Positions 1-8,447 of a DNA stretch of 64,000 nt are shown piece by piece. Numbering within the stretch: position 1 is the stretch's first letter; the number at the start of each line of letters is the position of its first letter. Source of the DNA: Prolixibacteraceae bacterium JC049 (GTDB lineage: Bacteria > Bacteroidota > Bacteroidia > Bacteroidales > Prolixibacteraceae); the NCBI GenBank assembly GCA_023369685.1, contig SACZ01000007.1, forward strand, positions 1 through 64,000, read 5' to 3'. The position numbers were made by a program, and so were the translations under genes. Under the pieces are notes generated by a model. The model did no database searches, had not been told where the DNA came from, and saw only the letters and a list, made by a program, of their open reading frames with translations.

Positions 1-99
1 ATAATCTTTGCTGAAGGAAAAAAGAAAAACGAAAAGAAAGTAGATCTTCCCGCTATCAAACTAGAGCAAAGTACTCCAGTATATATCTGTCCATTATGA
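1..99 (+). CDS. C-terminal end of an unidentified protein (partial)
   Basis: Frame 1 is open from the window edge to a TGA at 97-99 and encodes 32 residues, beginning IIFAEGKKKNEKK and ending VYICPL. The stretch is lysine-rich and has no recognisable domain. It lies upstream of and co-directional with the fucosidase gene, so it may be the end of another catabolic gene, but that is inference. Most of the gene is outside the window, and a chance open frame cannot be excluded. Confidence 0.4.
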   Translation: MIFAEGKKKNEKKVDLPAIKLEQSTPVYICPL

Positions 100-124
100 G
101 TTAGATAATAAATACAATAACCGG

Positions 125-337
125 TCAACTGTATTTAGGGAAGTACAAGTTCCCCGGTTCAAGTATTATCTTCTTTCCATCTATCAAAAGCCATCCCTTT
201 CCTTCTGTGATTAAGTAAATTCGGGAAAAAGGACTTATTACTGAAGCAAACTCTTCATCACACATAAATCGATAAAGTGCAATGTTTTTCAGTCCATAGT
301 TTATTACTTGAATTTCAGAAACATGATCCATAACCAT
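125..337 (-). pseudogene. Truncated AraC-type regulator (cupin half only)
   Basis: This short frame resembles the N-terminal cupin sensor domain of AraC-family regulators: it carries the phrase SRIYLITEGKGWLLIDGKK followed by IILEPGNLYF, typical of that beta-barrel. It stops at PKYS just after the point where a functional protein would finish the barrel and go on to the two helix-turn-helix repeats. No HTH is encoded in any frame before the window edge. An ATG at 337 is a better start than the GTG at 376 because the extra 13 residues look unrelated. It is divergent from the fucosidase gene, the usual place for a dedicated activator. I read it as a decayed regulator; a short sensor-only protein is the alternative. 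Confidence 0.55.
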
Positions 338-495
338 ATAAAACAATGAATTATACTGCAATTTCAACAAGAACACATTTTTAACATGTCGATATAAGAC
401 AAATATATGCAGATATTATACAAGTATTCAGCATTGGGGCTGTATAATTTTGTGAAAGCAATAACATCTTGTCTTTTTAACTAAAACGAAACAAC

Positions 496-2334
496 ATGAA
501 ACAGATAGCATTTTTAATTATATGCTTGCTGCTTGTTCACTCTACTTATGCACAATTAAGTGGTGGTGGCGATTTAAATCCGGAAATGTCTGCTCCCAAA
601 AAGACACAAGAGAAATGGATGGATCTAAGAATTGGATTAAGTGTGCACTGGGGGCCTTCAGCACTTGGAGGGAAAGAAATCAGTTGGTCAAGGCATTCAA
701 TAATCCCAAAAGAGAAATACGATAATTTTTACAAAGAGTTCGCTCCGGAAAAATTCAATGCCGAAGAATGGGCTAAACTAATGAAACGTTGGGGAGTAAA
801 ATACATGGCTCCAACTGGCAAGCATCACGATGGTTTTTGCTTGTGGTTTTCAGATTATACAACATATGACATGGAAAATGCCAAACTTAAGGTCGATATT
901 ATGCAAGAATTAGCTAAAGCATGCAAAAAACATGGAATTATGCTTGGTTCATATTATTCTAACCTCGATTGGTACCACCCCGACTGGTATCCTTACCTAT
1001 ATGGTGGACCAGGTCCTTTGTTTGAAAAGAAGTCGGACAGCCCTAACCTAGAGCGTTACTTCAAATTCTTCGAAGACCAAGTGGTAGAATTGATTACTAA
1101 ATACGACTTAGATTTCCTGCAATTTGATGGTGAATGGGATTCAACTTATACCCACGAGGTAGGTTCCAGGTTATATAAAAGATTCCATGAAGTAAAGCCT
1201 GAAATTCTCCTAAGTTCAAGAATTGATATTGGTCGTAGAAGTGCTGGAAATGGAAACCACCTAAACATGGATGGGAAGAAATATTGTGGCGATTATCAGG
1301 AAAGAGAACGAGTGGTAAATCATGGCAATAATGTTATTGCATGGCTTGATCATCCTTGGCAAGCATGGGTTACTATTGACAAAACCCAATGGTCGTATAA
1401 CCCGAAACCCGATTTAATGAACGTTAATGATTTAATTATCGACTTAGTTAGTGTTGTTGGGAATAACGGAAACTATATGATCAACTTGGGACCTCGTCCT
1501 GATGGCAGTTTCGATGCAGAACAAATTGCATTGATGGACGAAATGGGAAAATGGTTGAAAAAGTATGGCAAAGCCATCTATGGCACCCGCGGAGGGCCCT
1601 TCTACCCTTTTCCTGAAGGTGTAAGTACCAGAAAAGGAAAAAAAGCATGGCTTTTCATTACCGACTCCAAAACAACCAAAATTGTTCTACCCAATGTAAC
1701 AGAGCGGCTATTATCTGCTAAAGTATTTGGCAAACAGCAGCATGTAAACTACAACGTAGAAAAGGGCTTCATATCATTCGATTTACCTCAAAAACAAACA
1801 ACTGAACCGGTTCGCATAATCGAACTAAAATTTGATAAGAAAGTCGAGATGTCGAAAGTAAAACATGCACCTAATCAATATGAAATTTCTGGTGCTAAGC
1901 GAACTTTCAAAGACGTTGACTACCAGTTAAGTTCTCGTGATCCAAAATGGAACGACATTCATAATGAAAAATCGATTTTCAATGAAGCACCTATCGATGA
2001 CTATGCATTTCATACTAAAAGTGAATTGAATCCATATATTTCAATCGATCTAAATAAACAGAGGGAGGTCCACGGACTAATCATCAAGAATCGTCCCAAT
2101 GGATACCAAAAAAGAACAAAAGGTCTTACTGTATGGTTATCGAACGATGGTAAACAATGGAAAGAGTATTGGAAAACAGATGATATCAAATCCAAATACA
2201 ACATTCCTTTTTCCAGTAATAAAATGGGAGCAACAGTCGCAGGAAAAACTATTAGGTACATTAAAATTGGAGTAAAAAACAAAACAGCACAACCATTCCA
2301 TTTAAATAAAATTGAAATTTATTGTAAAGAATAA
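496..2334 (+). CDS. Alpha-L-fucosidase, GH29, with C-terminal discoidin-like domain
   Basis: A secreted or periplasmic retaining exo-fucosidase that releases L-fucose from glycan ends. Residues 1-20 form a signal peptide ending TYAQ. The GH29 barrel starts at about residue 38 (WMDLRIGLSVHWG), contains the substrate-binding KHHDGFCLW (109-117), and the likely nucleophile is Asp211 in LQFDGEWD. After the barrel, residues about 480-612 resemble an F5/8 type C (discoidin, CBM32-like) module, with PYISIDLNKQREVHGLIIKN and a closing RYIKIGV. At 612 residues the length suits this two-module architecture. It stands alone, divergent from a decayed AraC gene, and is not beside a SusCD pair. Confidence 0.93.
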   Translation: MKQIAFLIICLLLVHSTYAQLSGGGDLNPEMSAPKKTQEKWMDLRIGLSVHWGPSALGGKEISWSRHSIIPKEKYDNFYKEFAPEKFNAEEWAKLMKRWGVKYMAPTGKHHDGFCLWFSDYTTYDMENAKLKVDIMQELAKACKKHGIMLGSYYSNLDWYHPDWYPYLYGGPGPLFEKKSDSPNLERYFKFFEDQVVELITKYDLDFLQFDGEWDSTYTHEVGSRLYKRFHEVKPEILLSSRIDIGRRSAGNGNHLNMDGKKYCGDYQERERVVNHGNNVIAWLDHPWQAWVTIDKTQWSYNPKPDLMNVNDLIIDLVSVVGNNGNYMINLGPRPDGSFDAEQIALMDEMGKWLKKYGKAIYGTRGGPFYPFPEGVSTRKGKKAWLFITDSKTTKIVLPNVTERLLSAKVFGKQQHVNYNVEKGFISFDLPQKQTTEPVRIIELKFDKKVEMSKVKHAPNQYEISGAKRTFKDVDYQLSSRDPKWNDIHNEKSIFNEAPIDDYAFHTKSELNPYISIDLNKQREVHGLIIKNRPNGYQKRTKGLTVWLSNDGKQWKEYWKTDDIKSKYNIPFSSNKMGATVAGKTIRYIKIGVKNKTAQPFHLNKIEIYCKE

Positions 2335-2461
2335 TACCGAACACTAATTCATGTATTTACGATAGAGCAACTTCTCTTTTTCAGCTTTTCTATAGCTTGA
2401 AATGGAGAAGTTTTCGTATTTAATAGTTAAATTTATATCACTTGCTTAAAACCTAAATGCT

Positions 2462-3013
2462 ATGCGAGAAAATGTGACCATTATAAAGGTGAATACTGAA
2501 ATAGAGTTGAAGCAATTGGAATTATCCGATACGCTTGACATCTTTAATACCATAGATAGCCAAAGAGAATACCTCGGGAAATGGCTTCCTTTTGTCGAAT
2601 TTACCAAAGCATTATCCGATACAGAAAACTTTATCTCTTCTGCTGTAAATGCACCAAAAGACAAATTTGAATACATTTTTGTTATTAAGAAACTCGGTAA
2701 GTTTGTTGGTTTAATCGGATTTAAAGACACCGATGGACTAAACAATAAAACAGAGATGGGGTATTGGCTCTCGCAAGACTATCAGAAGCAGGGAATTGTT
2801 ACTCAATCGGTAGAGAAACTATGTGAGTTTGCCTTTAATAAGTTACACATAAACAGAATACAAATTAAATGTGCCGTAGAAAACCATCCCAGCAGAAATG
2901 TTCCTAAACGGTTAGGATTCCAATTTGAAGGCATTGAAAGAGATGGAGAATTACTTACCGGCAATGTTTATACCGATCTGGAGATTTACAGTAAGCTTAA
3001 AGGGGATAAATAA
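2462..3013 (+). CDS. GNAT acetyltransferase, RimJ/RimL type
   Basis: A 183-residue cytoplasmic N-acetyltransferase of the RimJ/RimL group, which uses acetyl-CoA to acetylate N-termini of ribosomal proteins or small amines. The fold is visible in REYLGKWLPFV near residue 35, GKFVGLIGFK around 80-90, MGYWLSQDYQKQGIVTQSV (the acetyl-CoA pyrophosphate-binding region), and the closing NHPSRNVPKRLGFQFEG. That ending departs from the usual N-x-x-S-x-x-V/A-x-E/K-x-L-G-F only slightly. The substrate cannot be read from the sequence. It starts with an ATG 127 bases after the fucosidase and precedes a regulator on the same strand. Confidence 0.9.
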   Translation: MRENVTIIKVNTEIELKQLELSDTLDIFNTIDSQREYLGKWLPFVEFTKALSDTENFISSAVNAPKDKFEYIFVIKKLGKFVGLIGFKDTDGLNNKTEMGYWLSQDYQKQGIVTQSVEKLCEFAFNKLHINRIQIKCAVENHPSRNVPKRLGFQFEGIERDGELLTGNVYTDLEIYSKLKGDK

Positions 3014-3075
3014 TCAACTTTTCATTTTTACCGAAACTTCGCAATATTTGAAAACCGACATTGAAGAATAGCCAC

Positions 3076-3083
3076 TATTTTTG
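3076..3083 (+). promoter_or_regulatory. Bacteroidota-type -7 promoter box (TATTTTTG)
   Basis: The box matches TAnnTTTG, the -7 consensus for the primary sigma factor of Bacteroidota. No well-spaced -33 TTG is obvious; the nearest TTTG, at 3047-3050, is 25 bases upstream. The box overlaps the earliest possible TTG start codon of the AraC gene, which argues that translation begins further downstream. Confidence 0.4.
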
Positions 3084-3095
3084 CAAAAAAAAGAT

Positions 3096-3950
3096 TTGGC
3101 AAATTCATATTACTCCCAAAGAGTGGAGCTTGTTATAGACTATATAGAAGAGAATATCGATTCGAAACTGCACTTGGAACAATTGGCTGAAGTGGCTTTA
3201 TTCTCCAAATATCATTTCCACCGCATTTTTAAAAGTGTTACCGGAGATAGTTTAAACACCTACATAAAGCGATTGAGAATGGTGAAAGCTTATCGACTTC
3301 TACAAGTAGATAAAATGCTTTCAATTCAGGAGTTAGCAATAAAAACAGGCTACAATTCAACGGCTAACTTTTCGCGAGATTTTAAAGGTTACCATGGCAT
3401 CTCTCCTACTCAGGCTCGAAATTCAGATAAGGTGTTGGAAAAACAGGTAACTACAGTTAAGCCATCGAAACTGAATATAGCATTCAAAGGCATTCAGTAC
3501 ATACCTGATCATTTTGTTCTTTTTAAAAAGATTACAACCGGATATGATACTGAGTTAATTCCAAAAATATCATGCGAATTGTATCAAATTGCAATGGAAA
3601 ACCAATTCAATATCAAACAATTTATTGGTATCGGATACGATGATCCTGCCTATACCCCTGCTGACAAATGCAAATTTGACATGTGTATTTCTGTTGATAA
3701 AAATGAGCTTCCAACTCCCCTGCCATGTACTTCTAAAACCATTAAAGGCGGGAAGTTTGCCGTATTCTATTTCCAAGGCTATAAAGATGACATTAGTGTA
3801 GCCTGGGACTATCTATTCAAAGATTGGCTGGTAAATAGCAGTTACTTGCCAGACGATCGGCCACAACTTGAAATGTATTTAGAATCTGAAAAATACGAAC
3901 AAGGCTATTTCAATGTAAATCTATGCTTACCAATTAAAAAAATAAACTAA
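3096..3950 (+). CDS. AraC-family regulator with GyrI-like effector domain
   Basis: A transcription factor with an N-terminal AraC DNA-binding domain (first ~105 residues: VIDYIEENIDSKLHLEQLAEVA, then YHFHRIFKSVTGDS and GYNSTANFSRDFKGYHGISP) and a C-terminal GyrI-like small-molecule-binding domain (about 120-285, with IKGGKFAVFYFQGYKDDI and YLESE). This order is that of Rob- or DNA-gyrase-inhibitor-like multidrug regulators. The frame opens at a TTG at 3081, but that codon lies in a TAnnTTTG promoter box; a TTG at 3096 or GTG at 3123 is more likely, and no in-frame ATG occurs before the HTH. Five bases separate it from the next gene, which carries the same effector fold. Confidence 0.9.
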   Translation: MANSYYSQRVELVIDYIEENIDSKLHLEQLAEVALFSKYHFHRIFKSVTGDSLNTYIKRLRMVKAYRLLQVDKMLSIQELAIKTGYNSTANFSRDFKGYHGISPTQARNSDKVLEKQVTTVKPSKLNIAFKGIQYIPDHFVLFKKITTGYDTELIPKISCELYQIAMENQFNIKQFIGIGYDDPAYTPADKCKFDMCISVDKNELPTPLPCTSKTIKGGKFAVFYFQGYKDDISVAWDYLFKDWLVNSSYLPDDRPQLEMYLESEKYEQGYFNVNLCLPIKKIN

Positions 3951-3955
3951 ACCCT

Positions 3956-4492
3956 ATGATCAGTTATATTATTCTATCATTTTTCGCACTTCTTTTTTTA
4001 ACTATCAGCTATTACGGTGCTTTTAAAGCGCTCCATATTGAAACAGAGCACCAAGGAGGAGAAACAATTGTCTATAAAAAAGCTACAGGTCATTACCAGC
4101 AAACAGGAAAAGTAATGAACGAGGTATACTACATGCTTCTAAAACAATATAATATCGAAACGTTTAAAGGATACGCCCGATATTTAGACAACCCGAAAAA
4201 AGTAGAAAAAGCAAAACTAAGGTCGGAAGTGGGCTCAGTAGTTGAAAACAAAGATTTGGAGAAGCTAACCAATTTAGATTCAATATTACACATTGACACA
4301 ATAAAACCGCAAACCTACATTACTACCACTTTTCCATACAAAGGAAAAATTTCCGTTATCATGGGGATTTTAAAGGTATATGCTGCTTTAAACAAACATG
4401 CAGCACAAAATGGTTCTAATTCCGATGGAGCAATAACTGAAATATATGACATCCCCAATAAAAGAATCATATATCGAAAAGAGATTGATTAA
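3956..4492 (+). CDS. Membrane-anchored GyrI-like domain protein
   Basis: A 178-residue protein with one N-terminal membrane helix (about residues 4-24, SYIILSFFALLFLTISYYGAF) and a soluble domain resembling the GyrI/SOUL-like ligand-binding fold, for example ETIVYKKATGHYQQTGKVMNEV near residue 40 and TYITTTFPYKGKISVIMGI near 120. It lacks a DNA-binding domain. It follows the AraC-GyrI gene by five bases and is very likely co-transcribed, so it may bind or present the same ligand at the membrane; that is inference. Stand-alone GyrI proteins can act as ligand sinks or hydrolases. Confidence 0.75.
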   Translation: MISYIILSFFALLFLTISYYGAFKALHIETEHQGGETIVYKKATGHYQQTGKVMNEVYYMLLKQYNIETFKGYARYLDNPKKVEKAKLRSEVGSVVENKDLEKLTNLDSILHIDTIKPQTYITTTFPYKGKISVIMGILKVYAALNKHAAQNGSNSDGAITEIYDIPNKRIIYRKEID

Positions 4493-4569
4493 ACAACTCC
4501 CTTATCTTTATTTAGACACATCTTTGAATTTTATAATTTTACCTTTATAAAAACTCAATAGCCAATGCC

Positions 4570-5679
4570 ATGAATAAAGCAGGTCTTATTATTTTATTCT
4601 TCTTCATTGTAGCAACGTCCATAGCTCAAAGTTACAAAGTAGATTTCGGTTCAAACAAATGGAAAGTACTTGGAGATGCTCAAATAGAGCAACAAAATGG
4701 GGAAACAATAACGACTGTTGGCAAAGGCATTGGCTTTGGTTATTTAGATGATTTTAATTTTACCAATGGTACAATTGAATGCGACTTATACGCAGAGGCC
4801 AGCCGAGCATATGTTGGATTAACATTCAGAATAGCTACTCCCAATGATTTTGAATGCATTTATTTCCAGCCTCATACCAGTGGAAAATGGGATGCTGTTC
4901 AATACGATCCTATTTTTAACCAATCTGCAACCTGGCAACTATATAACGGGAAAGGATTTCAAACAAAAGCCTCTATTCCAACAAAGAAGTGGTTTCATGT
5001 AAAAATTGAAGTTAAAGATTTTGTAGCCAAAGTTTTCCTAAACCACAATATTGAATGTGTTATGGAAACACCTCTGCAACATACGCACCAAACTGGTTAT
5101 ATAGGTATCTTTAGTTACCATGCAGCTCGTTTTAAAAACCTAAAAATCAAAAAATACAACTCTTTCTCATTAATGCAGCCGAAAAACTCGGCTTTGCCCA
5201 ATAAACCGAATACTATACCTCACTGGAAAGTATCATCACCTTACAATGGTTATGGTCAGAATGAAGATATTAAGCATTTACATGCAAAGGTTCAGAAGTG
5301 GCATGATATTAAGCCTAAATTTAATTCTCTGGTTAATCTGAACAGATATTTCTCGAAAACGAACTCTCAGAACACTGTGATAGCTAAAACAACTATAAAC
5401 TCAACAAAGCAACAGATTAAACAACTCGCTTTTGGTTATAGCGATAAGATTCGAATATTCCTGAATGGAACCGAAATATTTAAAGGAGACAACAGCTATT
5501 ATGAATCTGCCAGCTACGATGATCGTGGTTATGTATTGCCCAACCATAAAAGTATTGATTTACCATTACAACAAGGAAGCAACGAACTGATATTGGAAAT
5601 ATCAGAAGATAAATTTGGATGGGGATTTATTACTCTGCTTTCTAATTTTGATCACATTAGTTTCCCTGGAAATAAATAG
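4570..5679 (+). CDS. Secreted LamG/concanavalin-like domain protein
   Basis: A 369-residue exported protein with a signal peptide (residues 1-19, ending TSIAQ). Residues about 25-195 look like a concanavalin A-like jelly roll of the LamG/DUF1080 kind: FNFTNGTIECDLYAE, YVGLTFRIA, CIYFQPHTSGKWDAVQYDP, KWFHVKIEVKDFVAKVFLN and TGYIGIFSYHAARFKNLKIKKY. The remaining ~170 residues form a second domain resembling a galactose-binding-like fold (DKIRIFLNGTEIFKGDN, NELILEISEDKFGWGF). I see no catalytic motif, so a carbohydrate-binding or accessory role is likely. It is co-directional with the GyrI pair but 77 bases away and converges on the channel gene. Confidence 0.7.
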   Translation: MNKAGLIILFFFIVATSIAQSYKVDFGSNKWKVLGDAQIEQQNGETITTVGKGIGFGYLDDFNFTNGTIECDLYAEASRAYVGLTFRIATPNDFECIYFQPHTSGKWDAVQYDPIFNQSATWQLYNGKGFQTKASIPTKKWFHVKIEVKDFVAKVFLNHNIECVMETPLQHTHQTGYIGIFSYHAARFKNLKIKKYNSFSLMQPKNSALPNKPNTIPHWKVSSPYNGYGQNEDIKHLHAKVQKWHDIKPKFNSLVNLNRYFSKTNSQNTVIAKTTINSTKQQIKQLAFGYSDKIRIFLNGTEIFKGDNSYYESASYDDRGYVLPNHKSIDLPLQQGSNELILEISEDKFGWGFITLLSNFDHISFPGNK

Positions 5680-5719
5680 CTGGTGACACTGTTTAATATT
5701 AGAAAAGACTTCTTCACAA

Positions 5720-7855
5720 TTACCAGAAAGTTAAAACCGTACATATTAATATTAATAATGTAGCTACTAGCCAGAATAATCGTTTAAGATGTTCTGTTAA
5801 GGTTTGATTTCCTCCTGGGATATTTATTCTTCGACTACCCGATATAGCACTGAACGAGATAAGCATTAATAGTATGTAAGAGGTAAAATAATAATACCCC
5901 AAATAACTTATTCCTGAAGCACTTAAACTACGACGAAGATTTACATGTTCGAAAACAGCGACAAAAAACAAACCTGAGCAAGCAATAACTACATCCAGAG
6001 CGTCTTGTTTACTTCCAATATACAGAATAGAATAAACCATGATTAGCAATACCAACAGTGGAATAATTCGGGTAATAATAGGATCGACATAATCTCTTTC
6101 AAGTAACATGTTGAAGTGTAGTTCAGGAACATCTTCCTTCGCAACATTTCCTTGATAACCAAAATTACTGGTATAGTTTTTAGTTTTATAGGAAAAATAA
6201 CTTCCTTCTATATTCCATCCTGGAATATTTATATTTCCATCAAGCCCGGGTTTAAAAGAAGGATGTAACAACAGATAAGAATTTAAATCAGGTATCAGCA
6301 TTATATTCTCGTTGAAGGAACTGTGGCTCAACCTCAAATAAAGATCATTTCTATCGAAAGGATATTGACTATAATTAAAGGGTTCACATACACTTATATT
6401 AAAGAACCATCGATGAAGATATACTCTTTTACCATTCATATAATCAAATCTCAGTGTATCTATTAAGGCAATTTCTTTTTGTTCTGCATCCGGGAAGTCA
6501 ATTCCGGGTCGTATTTTAGAAAGAGTGTCGACAGTGCATCGTTGCCAAACAACTCCCGAAATATTTGTACTATATATATCATTAAATCGAATGGTTTGCA
6601 GATATATCCCTGTTTTCATTATATGAAAATTGTTTTTTTTGCCGGAATCTGTTTTATTAAGGTATTTATTTGTAAAAAGCTGGACACCATTGCCATCAAG
6701 AAGCATAGAGCGATTCCATCTTTTCTCTTCTTTGTTATGAATAGAATCAATTTCGATATCTGAAAAAGACATATTAGGGTATTTATTATTGAATCGATAA
6801 ATAAGTAGGATTTGAAAAATCATTATTCCGCATAAGATAAAAATCCCCAATGACAACCACTTTCGATATTCGACATAACGATTAAGAATAAATAAAAGCA
6901 ATAACAACGTTGCACTTAGCAATAGCACGGAGTTAGAAATCTTTTGCCTTCGCTTTTGATTAAAGAATGCTGGGCTGCTATATACCAATTGATCGGTAAC
7001 CGATATTCCCAAATATATTTCATAAGTACTTATAGGAAATATCTTCTCCCAACAATTGGCTTTTGAAACTGTATTCTCATGATAATATTCCCCGGGAAAA
7101 CAACTATTGAGCTTCTTCATTTCTTTTGCCAACTCAATCAATACTGGTTCATCACAATCATTTCCAAGTGTTTCAAGCGAACGACGATCGTTATATGGGT
7201 GAGCCAAAAAATAACCAGCCTTATTCATAAGGTAAGCATATCCTAATCGACCTGCTTGCCAATTGTTAAGCTTATGAAATAAGTAGGAAGACGAATAACT
7301 TAAAGCGATCATTTGATTTACTCCAGCACTATTCTTAAATGGTTTCACGCACCATGTTAACGCCTCCAACTTTCCTTTAATTAACTCATATTTTACTACT
7401 TCTCCCTTTTGCCACTTATTTCTTATGATATCAAAATGCTCCGATTGTGTCTCTGTCAATTGAGCAGTTCGATACATAAAACAATCATCTCCATTAGCAT
7501 CAATCTCGAAAATGGTATATTCACCTGAAGTAGTATCCTTAATCCACCAAAGTTTTTCAATTAATATAGAATCTTTTAGCTGTTTGCAAAACCAGTTTAA
7601 AATATACTCTTCCTTAGAATCGCTACTCTCTTTTAAATTGTCACATAAAACAGACAACCGCTGTTCGGTACAGACAAGCTTATCTCTTAAACGGTTAGCC
7701 ATTTTCTGACCAACAACCTCTGAATGCTCTATAATATCGTCATGATCCTCATGGTCATTTTCTACTACTAAGTAATAAAAAACCGGTATTAACATTATTA
7801 ATACCGGCACAATGTATTTCTTTGTTTCAATGCAGGCAAGCCTTATTTTAAACAT
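5720..7855 (-). CDS. dCache sensor fused to a pentameric ligand-gated ion channel (Cys-loop/Pro-loop type)
   Basis: A 711-residue membrane protein. Residues 14-31 form a first membrane helix. Residues about 32-305 read as an extracytoplasmic double Cache domain, with the hallmark GRLGYAYLMNKAGYFLAHP at 202-220. Two closely spaced helices follow (308-325 and 332-353). Residues about 385-588 resemble a pLGIC extracellular domain: KTGIYLQTIRFNDIY (414-428), and the Pro-loop signature QYPFDRNDLYLRL (497-509) without the animal cysteine pair. The channel domain follows: M1 590-613, M2 619-640 (ALDVVIACSGLFFVAVF), M3 648-670, M4 692-710, ending at the C-terminus as in prokaryotic channels. Asp618 and Asp621 at the inner mouth of M2 could favour cations (inference). 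It lies 17 bases after an M15 peptidase gene in the same direction. A fold assignment from motifs, not alignment. Confidence 0.8.
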   Translation of the reverse strand: MFKIRLACIETKKYIVPVLIMLIPVFYYLVVENDHEDHDDIIEHSEVVGQKMANRLRDKLVCTEQRLSVLCDNLKESSDSKEEYILNWFCKQLKDSILIEKLWWIKDTTSGEYTIFEIDANGDDCFMYRTAQLTETQSEHFDIIRNKWQKGEVVKYELIKGKLEALTWCVKPFKNSAGVNQMIALSYSSSYLFHKLNNWQAGRLGYAYLMNKAGYFLAHPYNDRRSLETLGNDCDEPVLIELAKEMKKLNSCFPGEYYHENTVSKANCWEKIFPISTYEIYLGISVTDQLVYSSPAFFNQKRRQKISNSVLLLSATLLLLLFILNRYVEYRKWLSLGIFILCGIMIFQILLIYRFNNKYPNMSFSDIEIDSIHNKEEKRWNRSMLLDGNGVQLFTNKYLNKTDSGKKNNFHIMKTGIYLQTIRFNDIYSTNISGVVWQRCTVDTLSKIRPGIDFPDAEQKEIALIDTLRFDYMNGKRVYLHRWFFNISVCEPFNYSQYPFDRNDLYLRLSHSSFNENIMLIPDLNSYLLLHPSFKPGLDGNINIPGWNIEGSYFSYKTKNYTSNFGYQGNVAKEDVPELHFNMLLERDYVDPIITRIIPLLVLLIMVYSILYIGSKQDALDVVIACSGLFFVAVFEHVNLRRSLSASGISYLGYYYFTSYILLMLISFSAISGSRRINIPGGNQTLTEHLKRLFWLVATLLILICTVLTFW

Positions 7856-7872
7856 AGTATATCACCCATTTT

Positions 7873-8331
7873 TCACCCCTTCCAGGTAGTATAACAAGTT
7901 TTATTATTAAGCTTTGCCGAACGAAGAATCATATTCCGATTATTACCATTGCGTTTATATGAAACATGTACCCATTCAGGATTTTTATCATCACCAAACT
8001 CCCATATTAGCTGATCGAATTTCAAATTTTCTTTTATAAACAAGAATAGCTCTTTGTTGGACCTTTTTGCATTTACTAAATCCAGAGCTTCTCCTTTAAT
8101 GTGTTGTGATACAGCAACTCCACCAATTACACTGTTTAGCTTTGGGGAACGATATCCTGATGTGATTTGTGTATTCTCAAATTTTTCACGTACTGGCACC
8201 AATACATTTCTTATTAATGATCTGATATTCAACGAAGTGGCAAGACTCATTTTACTATTATCGATATCTAGTTGTTCAGCCTTCTCCGACCTGATAACTT
8301 GATTAAACAACTCTGTTCTAAAAAATCCCAT
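7873..8331 (-). CDS. M15-type D-Ala-D-Ala/peptidoglycan peptidase, phage-endolysin-like
   Basis: A 152-residue zinc peptidase of the Peptidase_M15_3 kind that cleaves peptide cross-links or stems of peptidoglycan. The metal site is intact: His77 and Asp84 in SQHIKGEALDL, and His122 in EWVHVSY. The TSGYRSPKLNSVIGG stretch (58-71) before them is typical of the family. It has no signal peptide, as in phage and type-VI-like relatives, so export or a cytoplasmic role is open. No phage genes surround it. It is the first gene of a two-gene unit with the Cache-pLGIC, 17 bases downstream. Confidence 0.85.
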   Translation of the reverse strand: MGFFRTELFNQVIRSEKAEQLDIDNSKMSLATSLNIRSLIRNVLVPVREKFENTQITSGYRSPKLNSVIGGVAVSQHIKGEALDLVNAKRSNKELFLFIKENLKFDQLIWEFGDDKNPEWVHVSYKRNGNNRNMILRSAKLNNKTCYTTWKG

Positions 8332-8344
8332 AGCGATAAATTAT

Positions 8345-8380
8345 TTCAGTTATAATACAAAATTCATTGTATCAACTGAA
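8345..8380. promoter_or_regulatory. Interrupted inverted repeat upstream of the peptidase-channel operon
   Basis: Left arm ttcagtt-N4-tacaa and right arm ttgta-N2-aactgaa face each other across six bases, 14 bases upstream of the peptidase ATG. The arms are symmetric except for a two-base spacing difference. This could be an operator for the M15-pLGIC unit. No regulator gene is adjacent, and the repeat could instead be fortuitous in AT-rich DNA. Confidence 0.35.
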
Positions 8381-8447
8381 TTTACACCAGAGACTATTAA
8401 CCGTTTTTATGACTTCAGTATGTTTAAAACAAGTAAGTAATGACCAA

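Noticed and set aside
7873-8331. Prophage remnant suggested by the endolysin-like peptidase
   Set aside because: No phage structural, integrase or lysis genes are near; the peptidase pairs with a chromosomal-type membrane protein instead.
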